Notes: a model not told the origin generated them from the sequence alone. Positions 17,336 to 26,852 are shown, numbered from the stretch's first letter. The stretch is DNA of 64,000 nucleotides from Microbulbifer variabilis ATCC 700307 (GCF_000380565.1 NZ_AQYJ01000027.1:434001-498000); one strand, 5' to 3'. Translations and numbers: made by a program.

Positions 17336-19252
17336 TTACTCTCCACGCAACTCTTCCACCTGTTCAGAAATTTCAAGCCACTCCATTTCCAGGGTATCAA
17401 GAATTTCGCGCTGCTCTGACTGCACTTTATTGAGGCGGGAGATTTCCTCCTGCTGGCCGCCGCTATACAGATTTTCGTTTGCAAGCTTTTCCTGAGCCTG
17501 GTTCAGTTTCTTCTCTGCTGTAGAGATTTGCCGTTCAATCGTTTTCAGCTTATTGGTAAGAGGCTTTAGCTGTTCTCGTAGCGCGGCAGCGGCGCGGCGC
17601 TGTGTTCTTTTGTCTTCAGCAGACCTCTCGGGAATTTCGTTATTATCGGTGAATTTCTCGTCGCGCCGTTTATCCCGGTTAAAGCTCAGCAACCACTGTT
17701 TGTAGTCATCGAGATCACCGCTAAAGGGTTCAGCGCGGCCATTGGCAACCAGAATAAACTCATCGGTAGTATTGGCAAGCAGATGACGATCATGGGAAAC
17801 CAGAACCATCGCACCGGGAAACTCCGCAAGTGCCATGGTTAAAGCGTGGCGCATCTCTAGATCGAGGTGGTTGGTGGGCTCGTCGAGCAATAGCAGATTG
17901 GGTTTCTGCCAAGCCAGGATAGCCAACGCCAGGCGCGCCTTCTCGCCGCCGGAAAAACCAGCGACGGTTTCAAAAACCCGATCTCCGACAAAGCCATAGC
18001 CACCTAGGAAATCCCGCAGTGATTGTTCACTGGCATTTGGGCTTAAGCGTTGCAGGTGTAATAGTGGCGAGGCGGCTCCGTCGAGGGCTTCCAGCTGGTG
18101 CTGGGCAAAGTAGCCAATTGCCAGGTGTTCTCCACATTGGCGCTCGCCACTCAGTGGCGGCAGCTCCCCGGCGAGGGTTTTGATCAGTGAAGATTTACCT
18201 GCGCCGTTGGGACCAAGCAGGCCAATGCGGCGACCGGGCTGGATACCCAGTTGTACCTTGCTCACCACTACCTTGTCGGCATAGCCGATTTCCGCTTCGC
18301 GCAGATCGATCAGCGGGTTGGAGGTTTTCTCTGCGGAAGGCAGGGTGAAGTGAAAGGGAGAGTCCACATGGGCTGGGGCAATCTGGGCCATGCGATCGAG
18401 TGCCTTAATGCGACTCTGTGCCTGTTTGGCCTTGCTCGCTTTGGCGCGGAAACGCCGCACAAAGTCTTCCATGTGCGCACGTTCGGCCTGCTGCTTTTCG
18501 AACTGGATTTGTTGCTGTGCCAGGCGCTCTGCGCGTGTGCGCTCGAAGGCGCTGTAATTACCGCTATAGAGCACCAGTTTTTGCTGTTCAAAACTGACAA
18601 TGCCATCGACGACCGCATCGAGAAAATCGCGGTCGTGGGAAATAATCAGCAGGGTACCGGGAAAGCGCTGTAACCACTGCTCCAGCCACAGGGTTGCATC
18701 TAGGTCCAGGTGGTTGGTGGGCTCGTCGAGCAACATCAGATCAGCGGGGCACATCAGCGCCCGCCCCAGGTTGAGGCGAATACGCCAGCCCCCGGAAAAG
18801 CTGCGTACTGGCTGCTGTTGATCTGCGTGGGAAAATCCCAGTCCATCGAGCAGCTGTGCGGCGCGCGCTGGCCCGCTGTAGCCATCGATACTGGCCATAC
18901 GCTCGTGCAGCTCTCCCAGCTTATGGCCATCGGTATCATCACTATTTTCCGCCTGGGCCAATTGTCTTTGCAGTTGGCGAAGCTCTTGATCGCCATCGAG
19001 AACATAATCAAGGGCGGATTGTTCACTGGCTTCAACTTCCTGGGCCATATGCGAGATACGCCAGGTGCTCGGTAGGTCTACCTGACCTGCATCGCTTTCC
19101 AGCTGGCCGAGTAAAAGCTTAAATAAGGTTGACTTGCCGCAGCCATTCGCACCGATAATTCCCACTTTGTGGCCGGGAAATATACGGCAATCTGCGCTGT
19201 CCAACAGGTCACGTTCACCCCGATGCAGGGAGACACCTTGCAAATTGATCAC
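17336..19252 (-). CDS. yheS: ABC-F family ATPase, YheS-like ribosome-associated protein
   Basis: A 638-residue cytosolic protein with two ABC ATPase domains and no membrane part, the plan of ABC-F translation factors. Domain 1 has GANGCGKSTLFKLL, SGGWRIRLNLGRAL and LMLLDEPTNHLD. Domain 2 has GPNGAGKSSLIKTL, SGGEKARLALAIL and LLLLDEPTNHLD. Between them lies the charged linker of the family (RTRAERLAQQQIQFEKQQAE). The C-terminus is a Lys/Glu-rich coiled coil. The N-terminus MINLQGVSLHRGERDLL is closest to YheS among E. coli members. ABC-F proteins bind the ribosomal E site; the exact role of YheS is not settled. Confidence 0.92.
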   Translation of the reverse strand: MINLQGVSLHRGERDLLDSADCRIFPGHKVGIIGANGCGKSTLFKLLLGQLESDAGQVDLPSTWRISHMAQEVEASEQSALDYVLDGDQELRQLQRQLAQAENSDDTDGHKLGELHERMASIDGYSGPARAAQLLDGLGFSHADQQQPVRSFSGGWRIRLNLGRALMCPADLMLLDEPTNHLDLDATLWLEQWLQRFPGTLLIISHDRDFLDAVVDGIVSFEQQKLVLYSGNYSAFERTRAERLAQQQIQFEKQQAERAHMEDFVRRFRAKASKAKQAQSRIKALDRMAQIAPAHVDSPFHFTLPSAEKTSNPLIDLREAEIGYADKVVVSKVQLGIQPGRRIGLLGPNGAGKSSLIKTLAGELPPLSGERQCGEHLAIGYFAQHQLEALDGAASPLLHLQRLSPNASEQSLRDFLGGYGFVGDRVFETVAGFSGGEKARLALAILAWQKPNLLLLDEPTNHLDLEMRHALTMALAEFPGAMVLVSHDRHLLANTTDEFILVANGRAEPFSGDLDDYKQWLLSFNRDKRRDEKFTDNNEIPERSAEDKRTQRRAAAALREQLKPLTNKLKTIERQISTAEKKLNQAQEKLANENLYSGGQQEEISRLNKVQSEQREILDTLEMEWLEISEQVEELRGE

Positions 19253-19361
19253 TGGAAAAACCTCATATGAACAGGCCGATGGGTGCTAGGCTATTCGACG
19301 TATTTGAATTCAATCGCCGCCTCTACATAAGCGCCGATCAACAAAAGGTCGGGATTCTAAC

Positions 19362-19877
19362 GTGACAAATAGTTCACCTCCATCTTCTGCTCAGGAAAAC
19401 CCTCTGTGGCAGTTCAGCTTGGGATTTTACCGCCATGAAGAGGTGGAGGAATTCCTACTCAGTTGCCAGGATAAAAAAGGTGCGGATGTGTGCTTGATGC
19501 TGTGGGCGAGCTATGCCACTGCCTGTGGTCATCAGCTGAGTGAAGAGGGTTGGCGTGTTGCGGATCGTGGCCTGGCGCCGAGGCGTAGGATAATCACGAG
19601 TGTTCGTCACCTGCGATGCTTGCTGGGGCGCTTTCGCCCCCATAGCCAGCGGATTTATGATTTATTTAAACGCTATGAGCTGAATCTTGAGCGCTTGCAG
19701 TTAGCAGCTCTTTGGAAAATCTGCGTTGAGGAGTGGCCGGGGGATCGTCCTGCCCTGGAGCTGGCTGGGCAGCAGTATGGTCTGCTACAAAAAGAGCAGG
19801 CCTACTGGTCAGAGTTGATAGAGAGTTTTATGACACAATCGAGAAGTCTGGGTAAGACAAAAACCAACAGTCCATAA
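19362..19877 (+). CDS. TIGR02444 family protein
   Basis: A 171-residue soluble protein of the uncharacterised TIGR02444 family, recognised by the N-terminal block NPLWQFSLGFYRHEEVEEFLLSCQ and the pattern DVCLMLWASYATACGHQL. The C-terminal half is helical. It is divergent from the ABC-F gene and precedes the AlgP-like gene, the same neighbours as in pseudomonads. No function is known. Confidence 0.85.
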   Translation: MTNSSPPSSAQENPLWQFSLGFYRHEEVEEFLLSCQDKKGADVCLMLWASYATACGHQLSEEGWRVADRGLAPRRRIITSVRHLRCLLGRFRPHSQRIYDLFKRYELNLERLQLAALWKICVEEWPGDRPALELAGQQYGLLQKEQAYWSELIESFMTQSRSLGKTKTNSP

Positions 19878-20032
19878 GCGCCGGGCTTAACAGGGACCTG
19901 TTTGTGGGATGAACTCACATGACCTGTCTGGAGAACGGAGTCGCATAAGGCAAAAATCTGCTAAGTTTGCGCCCTTGCCGCCAATCGAGAGCGTTGGTCG
20001 GCTGGGCGCAGTAAATCAATTGCCTGAAGCCC

Positions 20033-20953
20033 TCACTCGCTGCTACGGTTTTCCGAGGAGAACAGGCTGTTGGCGGGAGTGGTTGGTGTAATAGTTGGGT
20101 TAGGAGGTGTGGACTCCACCGGCTTCTTCTCTTCGGTAGCTACAAAGGCTTTTGCTTCCTTTGGAGCTTTTTCTACGGTAACGGAGTCACCGCCTTTTGC
20201 TTGCACAGGCTTTTCAGATCTAGGCTTAGCCGCAACAGAAGCTTTTGCTGTTGAAGCAGCTTTGGCTGAGGTTGCTTTTTTGCTGGCGGGCTTTGTCGCT
20301 TTGTGAGTAGTGCTGACTTTAGCGGGTTTGGCAGCGGCTTTCTTCGCAGTGGAATTTGTAGCTTTTGCAGTGCTTTTGCGTACGCTGGCCTTTTTAGTAG
20401 CAACTTTCTTTTCAGTAGCTTTTTTAGCTCCTGGTTTTTTGCTCGTTTTAGTACCAGCTGCTTTCACAGCTTTAGTGGCAGTTTTTGCTGTAGCCTTTTT
20501 AGCTCCAGCAGTTTTTTTAACTACTGGAGCCTTCTTAGCTTTGGGTTGCTTCTTAGCGAGCTCTTTTTCTGTTCTGGCTGCGATTTTGCGCACTGCTTCT
20601 GCAGCTTTAAGCTCGGCTTTAGCTAGGGATTGACTATCTTTGGCCTCCGCTGCCGAACTCTTAGCCAATTGGAATACTTCATTGAGTTTTTCCACATTGG
20701 CTTTGGCGGTATCGACTCGTTTTCGTGCAGCGGCGGTCTTGGCCGTTTTAGCCGCGGCGCGGGCTTCGCTAAGCTTGGTTTTGGCCTTGGCCAGTTTTTC
20801 CTTTGCCGAAGTCAGAGCTTTTCCGGCTTTTAATACCGCCTTGCCGGCATCGGTGACTTTTTTATTGCGGGCTTTATCCAGTTTTGCAGAGAGCTTGGAA
20901 ATTTGTGCTTCCAGCTCTGCGACCGGATTGACAGCTTTTCGTTTGGCAGCCAT
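20033..20953 (-). CDS. AlgP-like Lys/Ala-rich histone H1-like protein
   Basis: A 306-residue protein with two parts. Residues 1-130 are a predicted coiled coil (VAELEAQISKLSAKLDKARNK, then repeated KAK/AKA heptads). The rest is low-complexity Lys/Ala/Thr/Pro sequence with many KKA, KPA and AKA units resembling eukaryotic H1 tails and Pseudomonas AlgP. AlgP is linked to alginate gene regulation and nucleoid binding. Here identity is supported by neighbours (TIGR02444 gene, FKBP, Rsd, DsbB) as much as by composition. The last ~30 residues are less basic (ESTPPNPTITPTTPANSLF). Tails of this kind vary between strains by repeat slippage. Confidence 0.8.
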   Translation of the reverse strand: MAAKRKAVNPVAELEAQISKLSAKLDKARNKKVTDAGKAVLKAGKALTSAKEKLAKAKTKLSEARAAAKTAKTAAARKRVDTAKANVEKLNEVFQLAKSSAAEAKDSQSLAKAELKAAEAVRKIAARTEKELAKKQPKAKKAPVVKKTAGAKKATAKTATKAVKAAGTKTSKKPGAKKATEKKVATKKASVRKSTAKATNSTAKKAAAKPAKVSTTHKATKPASKKATSAKAASTAKASVAAKPRSEKPVQAKGGDSVTVEKAPKEAKAFVATEEKKPVESTPPNPTITPTTPANSLFSSENRSSE

Positions 20954-21409
20954 GAGTAAATGTCCTGACGTTTATTATCGATTGGCACTTCCGGGTGGTG
21001 CACTAGCCTTGCCTTAAATACGATCGATACCGCTGAAGAAGAGACGCGCGCACTGCAATATTGCCCCAAAACTGAAAAGCACCTCAAACAGTCCAGAACA
21101 ATAACCGGTGACTCGTCGATAATAGCGCTGTTTTTAATAAAAATGTATGCCGAGTGCGGTGAAAAAAGCGCGGGTTGCGTTTTTTTATGGAAGAGACCGG
21201 AACTGGCATAGGGAATGTGGTGTCCTGCACAGTGTGAAAGTCATCGGTATGCACTGGCTGTCGCCTTGGGTTAGACTTGAGCGCACTGGCGGATAGCGTG
21301 CGCCTAGCGGCTGGAGGCCGCAACAGCATTGCCCGAGAAACCGCTGATGGCGTTGGACCAAGGTCAAGCGCGAATCCATAAACGCAATACGGACAAAGAG
21401 ACAACATCC
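20954..21409. other. 456-bp divergent intergenic region, algP-like / FKBP
   Basis: No gene is supported here. It must hold the divergent promoters of the AlgP-like gene (minus) and the FKBP gene (plus). The middle is AT-rich (CTGTTTTTAATAAAAATG near 21130). Open frames crossing it on the minus strand are shadows without ribosome sites. I cannot assign promoter boxes with confidence. Confidence 0.5.
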
Positions 21410-22201
21410 ATGAATAAATACCCTTTGGCTGCAGCAATTGCCCTTGGCCTGGCGCTGACCGGCTGTAACGAACAGGGATCCAAGCAGGAAAAAGAAGTTA
21501 CCCTGGATACCCAGGAGAAGAAGGTCAGCTATATCATTGCTGAAGATATGGCCAAGCGTCTTCAAGCCCAGGACGTGAAGCTGGACCCTCAGGTGGTGTT
21601 GATGGCACTCAATGATGTTGCCAGTGACCATGAATCGCGTCTGACAGACGAAGATAAGCAACAGACCATTGCTGCTTTCCAGGAGCAGATGCAGAAGAAG
21701 CAGCAGGAAATGCTGGCCAAGCAGGAACAGGAGTTTAAGGAAACTGCTGATAAAAACCTGACTGAAGGAAAGGCGTTCCTCGAAGAGAATGCGAAAAAGG
21801 AAGGTGTGATTACCACTGATTCAGGCCTGCAGTACAAAGTGATTACTGAAGGTTCCGGCAGCAAGCCTTCCGCCAGCAGCACTGTTGAAGTCGACTACAA
21901 AGGTACCTTGATTAACGGTGAGGAGTTTGACAGCTCCTACGCCCGTGGTGAGCCGGTACAGTTTCCGGTAAACGGCGTTATCAAAGGTTGGACTGAAGCC
22001 CTGCAACTAATGAAGGAAGGTTCCAAGTGGGAACTTTATATTCCTTCTGAATTGGCATATGGCCCCGGTGGTGCCGGTGGCAAAATCGGCCCGAATGCGA
22101 CCCTGATTTTTGAAGTGGAGTTGCACAAGGCCAATGTTGGCGGTGAAGAAGAGCCCAAGAAAAAAGAAGAAGAAAAGAAGGAAGAGCCAAAGTCTGAATA
22201 A
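21410..22201 (+). CDS. FKBP-type peptidyl-prolyl isomerase, lipoprotein form
   Basis: A 263-residue envelope PPIase. The signal ends in the lipobox LALTGC (Cys19). Residues about 30-130 form the helical dimerisation region of FkpA/Mip-type proteins ([18 protein letters not shown]). The FKBP domain follows ([57 protein letters not shown]). The tail is unusual, a run of Lys/Glu ([10 protein letters not shown]). ATG 21410 is chosen because the signal peptide starts there; the frame is open upstream to 21329. Pseudomonads have an FKBP at the same place between algP and algQ. Confidence 0.93.
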   Translation: MNKYPLAAAIALGLALTGCNEQGSKQEKEVTLDTQEKKVSYIIAEDMAKRLQAQDVKLDPQVVLMALNDVASDHESRLTDEDKQQTIAAFQEQMQKKQQEMLAKQEQEFKETADKNLTEGKAFLEENAKKEGVITTDSGLQYKVITEGSGSKPSASSTVEVDYKGTLINGEEFDSSYARGEPVQFPVNGVIKGWTEALQLMKEGSKWELYIPSELAYGPGGAGGKIGPNATLIFEVELHKANVGGEEEPKKKEEEKKEEPKSE

Positions 22202-22224
22202 TCTGACTTTTTAGACTTTACTGA

Positions 22225-22260
22225 AAAAGGGTGCCTAAAGGGCGCCCTTTTTTATTTTTT
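22225..22260 (+). terminator. Rho-independent terminator after the FKBP gene
   Basis: AAAAGGGTGCC (22225-22235) pairs with GGCGCCCTTTT (22241-22251, one G-U pair) around TAAAG and runs into a T-rich tract to 22260. Confidence 0.9.
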
Positions 22261-22385
22261 GGTAGGAAGCTTTTGAGCGCTAGTAAACCGCTTTCGAATA
22301 ACCAATAGAAAATTGTAAATACATTTAGTTTCACAGTAACAGGAGTTAAATTGCGAACTATAAGAGCGGTTTTTTATTGCTGCTT

Positions 22386-22859
22386 TCAGACAATCTGGTT
22401 TTTATGTGCGGTATGCAGCAGGGCGATCATCTTGTCTTCGGAGCTAAATCGAGTTTCCAACGCCTCCCCGAGTTCGGATAGATCCGGGGCCAGGCTGGAG
22501 AGATCATCTGTCTCTAAGTACTTATCATTGAAATCGACGGCGATGTCTGTCGTTGTATCGATATCTTTGTACAGCTCACAGGCTTTTTTAAGTCCCGACT
22601 TGTCATCGAATGCCTGGCCCTCTCGCATTAATTGCTCATAGACTTCAAAGTGACCTGCCGAGACATAATCCACCAACAGCTGGCACAACTGGCGCACACG
22701 ATCCTCAGTTTCAGGGTCGTCTTCACTGAACTCTTTTTTTTCAGAGAGATGATAGAAGCTCACCAGCAAATTTTGCCGCGACTGTAACCAGCGGTCGATT
22801 ATTTCGCTTACACCACCCCAGCGCTCCCGCGCCGATTTGCAATTTTCCAGCATCTCCAA
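22386..22859 (-). CDS. rsd: Anti-sigma-70 factor Rsd/AlgQ
   Basis: A 157-residue helical protein that binds the housekeeping sigma factor and favours alternative sigmas. The N-terminal signature is NCKSARERWGGVSEIIDRWLQSRQNLLVSFY, followed by LCQLLVDYVSAGHFEVYEQL, as in Rsd/AlgQ. Length matches the family. It converges with the FKBP gene across the terminator at 22225. The algP-FKBP-algQ-dsbB order supports the assignment. Its presence beside rpoH in the window is of interest only as general sigma competition. Confidence 0.92.
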   Translation of the reverse strand: MEMLENCKSARERWGGVSEIIDRWLQSRQNLLVSFYHLSEKKEFSEDDPETEDRVRQLCQLLVDYVSAGHFEVYEQLMREGQAFDDKSGLKKACELYKDIDTTTDIAVDFNDKYLETDDLSSLAPDLSELGEALETRFSSEDKMIALLHTAHKNQIV

Positions 22860-23023
22860 TATGTCCCTTTGTTACTGTTGCCGCAGTGGCCAGCTTTATT
22901 GCCGATGTCGAAGACTTTATGGAAGATAGGAGATTCCCCCGCCGGCAGCAAGATAGAGGGGGTAAACTACGCCAAAATACTGTGACAGATGTGCGAATTC
23001 GATTATGGGGAATTGAAAGTTGT

Positions 23024-23716
23024 TCAGCTACTGATAATCAGCGGCAGGACCAGTGCAGTCAGCGCGCCGCAGAGTCCCATGGCAAGGGCAGAGCAGGCGC
23101 CACAAAGGGCACTGATTTCGAAAGCGCGAGCGGTGCCTACGGCATGTGCGTTTATACCTAGAACCACCCCGAGGATACGCTTATCGCGAATACCGAGCAG
23201 AGTTAGTAACGGTGGTCCGGCCAGGGCACCAACCACTCCAGTGAGGACTACGATGCCCGCGGTGAGGCTCAATGCTGCGTGGATTTTTTCGGCCAAAGCC
23301 AGGGCAATCGGGGTAGTGACAGATTTGCCGCTGAGAGCCAGTAATACGGATTCCCCGGCGCCAAATAAAAGGGCGATTATGATAGCGACAACCGGTGCCA
23401 GGACTGCCCCTACGGCAATCGTTACCAGCAGTGGCCAGCCGGCCCGGCGAATCACTGCCAGATTCTGTTTCAGTGGCACTGCCAGGGCCACTACTGCTGG
23501 ACCGAGTAGTGCGTAGAGCAGTGTACTGGAGTGCTGATAATCGCTGTAGGGAATATTCAAGGTATGGAGCAGCGCCGCTACTATCAGGCTGGCGGTCACT
23601 ATTGGGTGCAATAGTACTGTACCGCTGCGGCGGTAAAAGTACACGCCGATACAGAAAGCCACCAGACTCAGCGGTAAGGCAAACAGAGAGCTGTGCAGCC
23701 AGTTAGCCACTACCAT
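23024..23716 (-). CDS. lrgB: LrgB/CidB family membrane protein
   Basis: A 230-residue polytopic inner-membrane protein with about six to seven hydrophobic segments and the family regions LLYALLGPAVVALAVPL, GKSVTTPIALALAEKI and RILGVVLGINAHAVGTARAFE. LrgB/CidB proteins are holin/antiholin-like partners of LrgA/CidA, linked to murein hydrolase activity and, in some bacteria, pyruvate or metabolite transport. The start overlaps the stop of the lrgA gene by a few bases, so the two are translationally coupled. Confidence 0.9.
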   Translation of the reverse strand: MVVANWLHSSLFALPLSLVAFCIGVYFYRRSGTVLLHPIVTASLIVAALLHTLNIPYSDYQHSSTLLYALLGPAVVALAVPLKQNLAVIRRAGWPLLVTIAVGAVLAPVVAIIIALLFGAGESVLLALSGKSVTTPIALALAEKIHAALSLTAGIVVLTGVVGALAGPPLLTLLGIRDKRILGVVLGINAHAVGTARAFEISALCGACSALAMGLCGALTALVLPLIISS

Positions 23717-24093
23717 TTACTACCGGCCTTGTTTAAAAGCCTCTGCAGTAGCATGGCGCACAGGACTAGGCTGATTAGGGTGCCGATTACAACCGCAGCG
23801 ATCAGCGCAAGCCAGTCTGCGGGGGCAAGGTCACGTAGAAAAAAGACGCCCACTGCAGCGGGCAGGAAAAGTAGTGGCAACAGGAAGAGCAGCTGGGCAC
23901 TGATTTGGGCGAGGCCACGTGGTATGCCTCCATTCACCATCAACCCAAATAGTAGCAGTAGCATACCTACCACCGCGCCGGGAACAGGAAGTGCGAGCAT
24001 TGTGCTGGCAAGGGTGCCGAGGCGTTCACAACCAAACAGAATGGCGGTGCCAATCAGCCAGTGAAATATGTTGCTCAGGGCGGGTGGAGTCAT
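23710..24093 (-). CDS. lrgA: LrgA/CidA family membrane protein
   Basis: A 127-residue membrane protein from ATG 24093 (MTPPALSNIFHWLIG) with four hydrophobic segments and the family pattern ALPVPGAVVGMLLLLFGLMVNGG. It is the first gene of an lrgAB pair that lies between dsbB and rsd. The frame is open upstream to 24225 but that extension overlaps dsbB and does not resemble the family. No clear ribosome site is seen, so translation may be coupled to dsbB, which ends 35 bp upstream. Confidence 0.85.
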   Translation of the reverse strand: MTPPALSNIFHWLIGTAILFGCERLGTLASTMLALPVPGAVVGMLLLLFGLMVNGGIPRGLAQISAQLLFLLPLLFLPAAVGVFFLRDLAPADWLALIAAVVIGTLISLVLCAMLLQRLLNKAGSKW

Positions 24094-24128
24094 TTTGGAG
24101 TGCGGCCCGGTGGAGCCGCCATTTTTTA

Positions 24129-24620
24129 TCAAGCTTTGCGGAATGCCTGCCAGGCACCGAATAGGACCAGGCCGCCAAAGCCGATCGCGGACCAGCCGGG
24201 AATACTCAGGCCCATCATTGTCCACTGGACTTCTGCACAGTTACCGTCACCACTCAAAAGTGCCTTGAGAACATCGGCCATGGGAAAAACTTCCAGCATG
24301 TAACTCACGCTGGGACCACAGGCGGGCACCTGGTCTTCGGGTAGGCTCTGCAACCATAACTGGCGGCCGGCAAAGTAAAGTCCGCCCAGGGCCCAGATGG
24401 ATACCAGCAGACCGTAGACGCGCCTGCCTATGGTGGCCGGGTTGTGCAGGAAGGCAATCAGGGAAACCACTCCCACACCGAGCAGCATTACCCTTTGGGT
24501 GATACAGAGCTTGCAGGGCTCCAGGCCGCGAACGTATTCCAAGTAGAACGCAGAGCCCAGCAGGAAGGCAACCATTAGGAAAACAATCAGAAAAGTGATG
24601 CGTGGGTTGGGTAAGGTCAT
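24129..24620 (-). CDS. dsbB: Disulfide bond formation protein B
   Basis: A 163-residue four-helix inner-membrane protein that reoxidises DsbA with quinone. The first redox pair is in LEPCKLCITQRV after the first helix. The second is the pair around PEDQVPACGPS in the second periplasmic loop. Length is normal. It is the classical DsbB in this window and corresponds to the Pseudomonas dsbB-type gene beside algQ. Its start overlaps the stop of the ACP phosphodiesterase gene by 4 bp (ATGA). Confidence 0.93.
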   Translation of the reverse strand: MTLPNPRITFLIVFLMVAFLLGSAFYLEYVRGLEPCKLCITQRVMLLGVGVVSLIAFLHNPATIGRRVYGLLVSIWALGGLYFAGRQLWLQSLPEDQVPACGPSVSYMLEVFPMADVLKALLSGDGNCAEVQWTMMGLSIPGWSAIGFGGLVLFGAWQAFRKA

Positions 24621-25219
24621 GATTTATCAGATCCTGAATAATGCTGCCGAAACCGGGAGGCTTCGAGATTCAAGTCGGTCAGTAGTTTATTGAAATTGTG
24701 TTCCAGCTTTTCCCGCCCGGCGATCAGCTCGGGCAGCATTTCCTGTAGGGCCACCGGGCGGCGCAAGCGCTGCCCAACCCGCTCCAAAGTGAGGGCTACC
24801 ACTTGCTCTTCGCGGTAGCTCTGCAGCAGTTTAAACTGCTCAGCACGCGCCATAAACGCTTTGGCTTGCGGCGGAATATACGCGCTGTCGCTGCGAAAGT
24901 CTCTCCAGCATTCGGTACAGAACTCTTCCAGGTTCTGTGGGTGCCATGTGTGCCAATTTTGTGCCAGCAGGTGATCGAACCAAATATCCAGCGCAATACC
25001 GGCATAGCGGCGCCACCTGGGGTCCAGGCTTGCCAGGGCGTCGCGGTAGGCGGTATGTTCATCCGTACTCGCATCAATCCGCCGGTGCAACTTGATGCCG
25101 GCCTCAATGGCTGCGGGCCTTTCGCCAACCAGTGGCCCTTTGACAAAGTCACCCAGGAGTCCACCCAGGCGCCAGCGCGCTTCGGGGCCGGACAGCAACA
25201 GGTGTGCGAGGTAGTTCAT
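24617..25219 (-). CDS. acpH: Acyl carrier protein phosphodiesterase
   Basis: A 200-residue helical protein of the AcpH (DUF479) family, which removes the 4'-phosphopantetheine group from holo-ACP. Signature positions are MNYLAHLLLSGPEARWRLGGLLGDFVKG at the start (two pieces of a single motif), LHRRIDASTDEH and AGIALDIWFDHLLAQNW. I place the start at ATG 25219, where the family begins; the frame continues upstream to 25321 without homology. It is followed by dsbB with a 4-bp overlap. Confidence 0.9.
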   Translation of the reverse strand: MNYLAHLLLSGPEARWRLGGLLGDFVKGPLVGERPAAIEAGIKLHRRIDASTDEHTAYRDALASLDPRWRRYAGIALDIWFDHLLAQNWHTWHPQNLEEFCTECWRDFRSDSAYIPPQAKAFMARAEQFKLLQSYREEQVVALTLERVGQRLRRPVALQEMLPELIAGREKLEHNFNKLLTDLNLEASRFRQHYSGSDKS

Positions 25220-25268
25220 ACTATCGATCCGTTCGAGCCCGCACACCCGGTCAGACGCCGGTGGCCGA

Positions 25269-26852
25269 CTAGTCCTGACAACAAATATATTGTGCGTAGT
25301 AGTGGCTGAGGAACTCCTCAAAAGAGCCTTTATCTTCCGCTTCCACCTGCTTTTGCCTGAGCAGCGATTCCTCAGCTTGACGGGAGAAGTCCCGGACTGA
25401 ATCGCTGTCGAGAGGGCGCTCGAGAAAGTAGTGTCGATGCTGCTCGGCTTTTTCCATGGCCCATTGGTAGAAGCTCAGTTTCTGCGCATCCATCTCGGCT
25501 AAGATCTGCTGCGCAGGAGTGGGGATTTCCCCCTTCACTTTTGCACGCTGAACGCCAACGGCACAGCGGTACTGGTCGCCACCCCAAGCACTGTCGAGCA
25601 GCTCAGCAACGGAGTTCATCTCCCCCAAAAGCTGAGAAGCCCAGTCTTCGAGTTTGCGCTCGCCATTGCCGGAGCGCAGCAACAGGCCTGGCTCGTTGCC
25701 GCGATAGACAATGCGCTGCTGGTTTTCCTGGGTAGCGCGATAGTCGGTATCGTTGGTTTTGGGGCTTTCTGTGAGCAGGCAGTGAAGCAGGAAGCTGTCG
25801 AGGAAACGCATCTGCTGGGCATCAATACCCAGAGGCATAAACGGGTTTAGATCGAGGCAGCGGACCTCGACATACTCGACCCCGCGATTGTTCAGAGCAG
25901 CCAGGGCTGTCTCACCGCGCTTGGCCGGATTTTTGGGCCTAATGGGCGAATAGAATTCATTTTCGATCTGCAGTATGCCGGTAGACAGCTGTTGGTAATT
26001 TTCATCGCCATCTTTCACTCCCATCTCCTGATAGGGGCCGTAGGGACGACTGATGGCAGAACATAATGTTGAGAGGTAGCTGCGCAGGTTGTTGTAGCAA
26101 ACGATCAGGGATTGCTGCACATCACTGTTGTAGCCCAGGTCGCCCATACGCAGTGAGGTGGCATGGGGGACGTGTAAAGTATGGCTATCGCCGTTAAACG
26201 CCTCAAGCTTGTGTTCACGCCCTTCCACAAAAGACGAGCACACAGCTGGCGCTGCGCCAAACAGATAAATCAACAGCCAGTAATTGCGGCGGAAATTACG
26301 GATCAAATCAAAGTAGCGACGGGTCTTGAATTCACTCAAGGACTCGCTGCTGCCCTCGAGCTCGTGCAACCACAGCCAGAAATCATCGGGCAGAGAAAAG
26401 TTGTAATGGATACCGGCGATCGTCTGCATGGCGCGGCCGTAGCGTAGGCCAAGACCGAGCCGATAAATAGTTTTCATGGCACCGCTATGGGAATTGCCGT
26501 AACGGGCTACCGGGATATCATTATCGGTACCGATTACACAGGGCATGCTGTTGACCCACAGGCGCTCATCGCCGATCTGGCTATAGGTGTAGCGGTGGAT
26601 ACGGTCGAGTATCCGCAACGCCTCCTCGGGGGTGGCTACCGGCGGTGTGATAAATTCCAGCAGCGCCTCGGAAAAATCGGTAGTGATACTCTCGTGGGTG
26701 AGGGCTGAGCCCAGTGTTTGCGCATGGGGGGTTGCCGCCAAGGTACCGTCACTGGCAACCCGCAAGCTCTCTTTCTCGAGTCCACGGCGTATGCCCTTGA
26801 GTAATTGCACAGGTTTGGCCTGAGACAGGGCGGCCAGATGGGGAATAGGCAC
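25269..26852 (-). CDS. gshA: Glutamate-cysteine ligase
   Basis: GshA makes gamma-glutamylcysteine, the first step of glutathione synthesis. The 527-residue protein is of the E. coli/gammaproteobacterial type: RRGLEKESLRV near the N-terminus, TLGSALTHESITTDFSEALLEFITPP, IYLFGAAPAVCSSFV and EYVEVRCLDLNPF. Length matches that family. It is monocistronic or leads toward acpH with a 49-bp gap. gshB is not in the window; ggt at 7301-9019 would degrade exported glutathione. Confidence 0.97.
   Translation of the reverse strand: MPIPHLAALSQAKPVQLLKGIRRGLEKESLRVASDGTLAATPHAQTLGSALTHESITTDFSEALLEFITPPVATPEEALRILDRIHRYTYSQIGDERLWVNSMPCVIGTDNDIPVARYGNSHSGAMKTIYRLGLGLRYGRAMQTIAGIHYNFSLPDDFWLWLHELEGSSESLSEFKTRRYFDLIRNFRRNYWLLIYLFGAAPAVCSSFVEGREHKLEAFNGDSHTLHVPHATSLRMGDLGYNSDVQQSLIVCYNNLRSYLSTLCSAISRPYGPYQEMGVKDGDENYQQLSTGILQIENEFYSPIRPKNPAKRGETALAALNNRGVEYVEVRCLDLNPFMPLGIDAQQMRFLDSFLLHCLLTESPKTNDTDYRATQENQQRIVYRGNEPGLLLRSGNGERKLEDWASQLLGEMNSVAELLDSAWGGDQYRCAVGVQRAKVKGEIPTPAQQILAEMDAQKLSFYQWAMEKAEQHRHYFLERPLDSDSVRDFSRQAEESLLRQKQVEAEDKGSFEEFLSHYYAQYICCQD

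Noticed and set aside
20173..21087. Frames in other phases of the AlgP-like gene
   Set aside because: They arise from its low-complexity repeats (translated as Ser/Phe- or Leu/Lys-rich nonsense).
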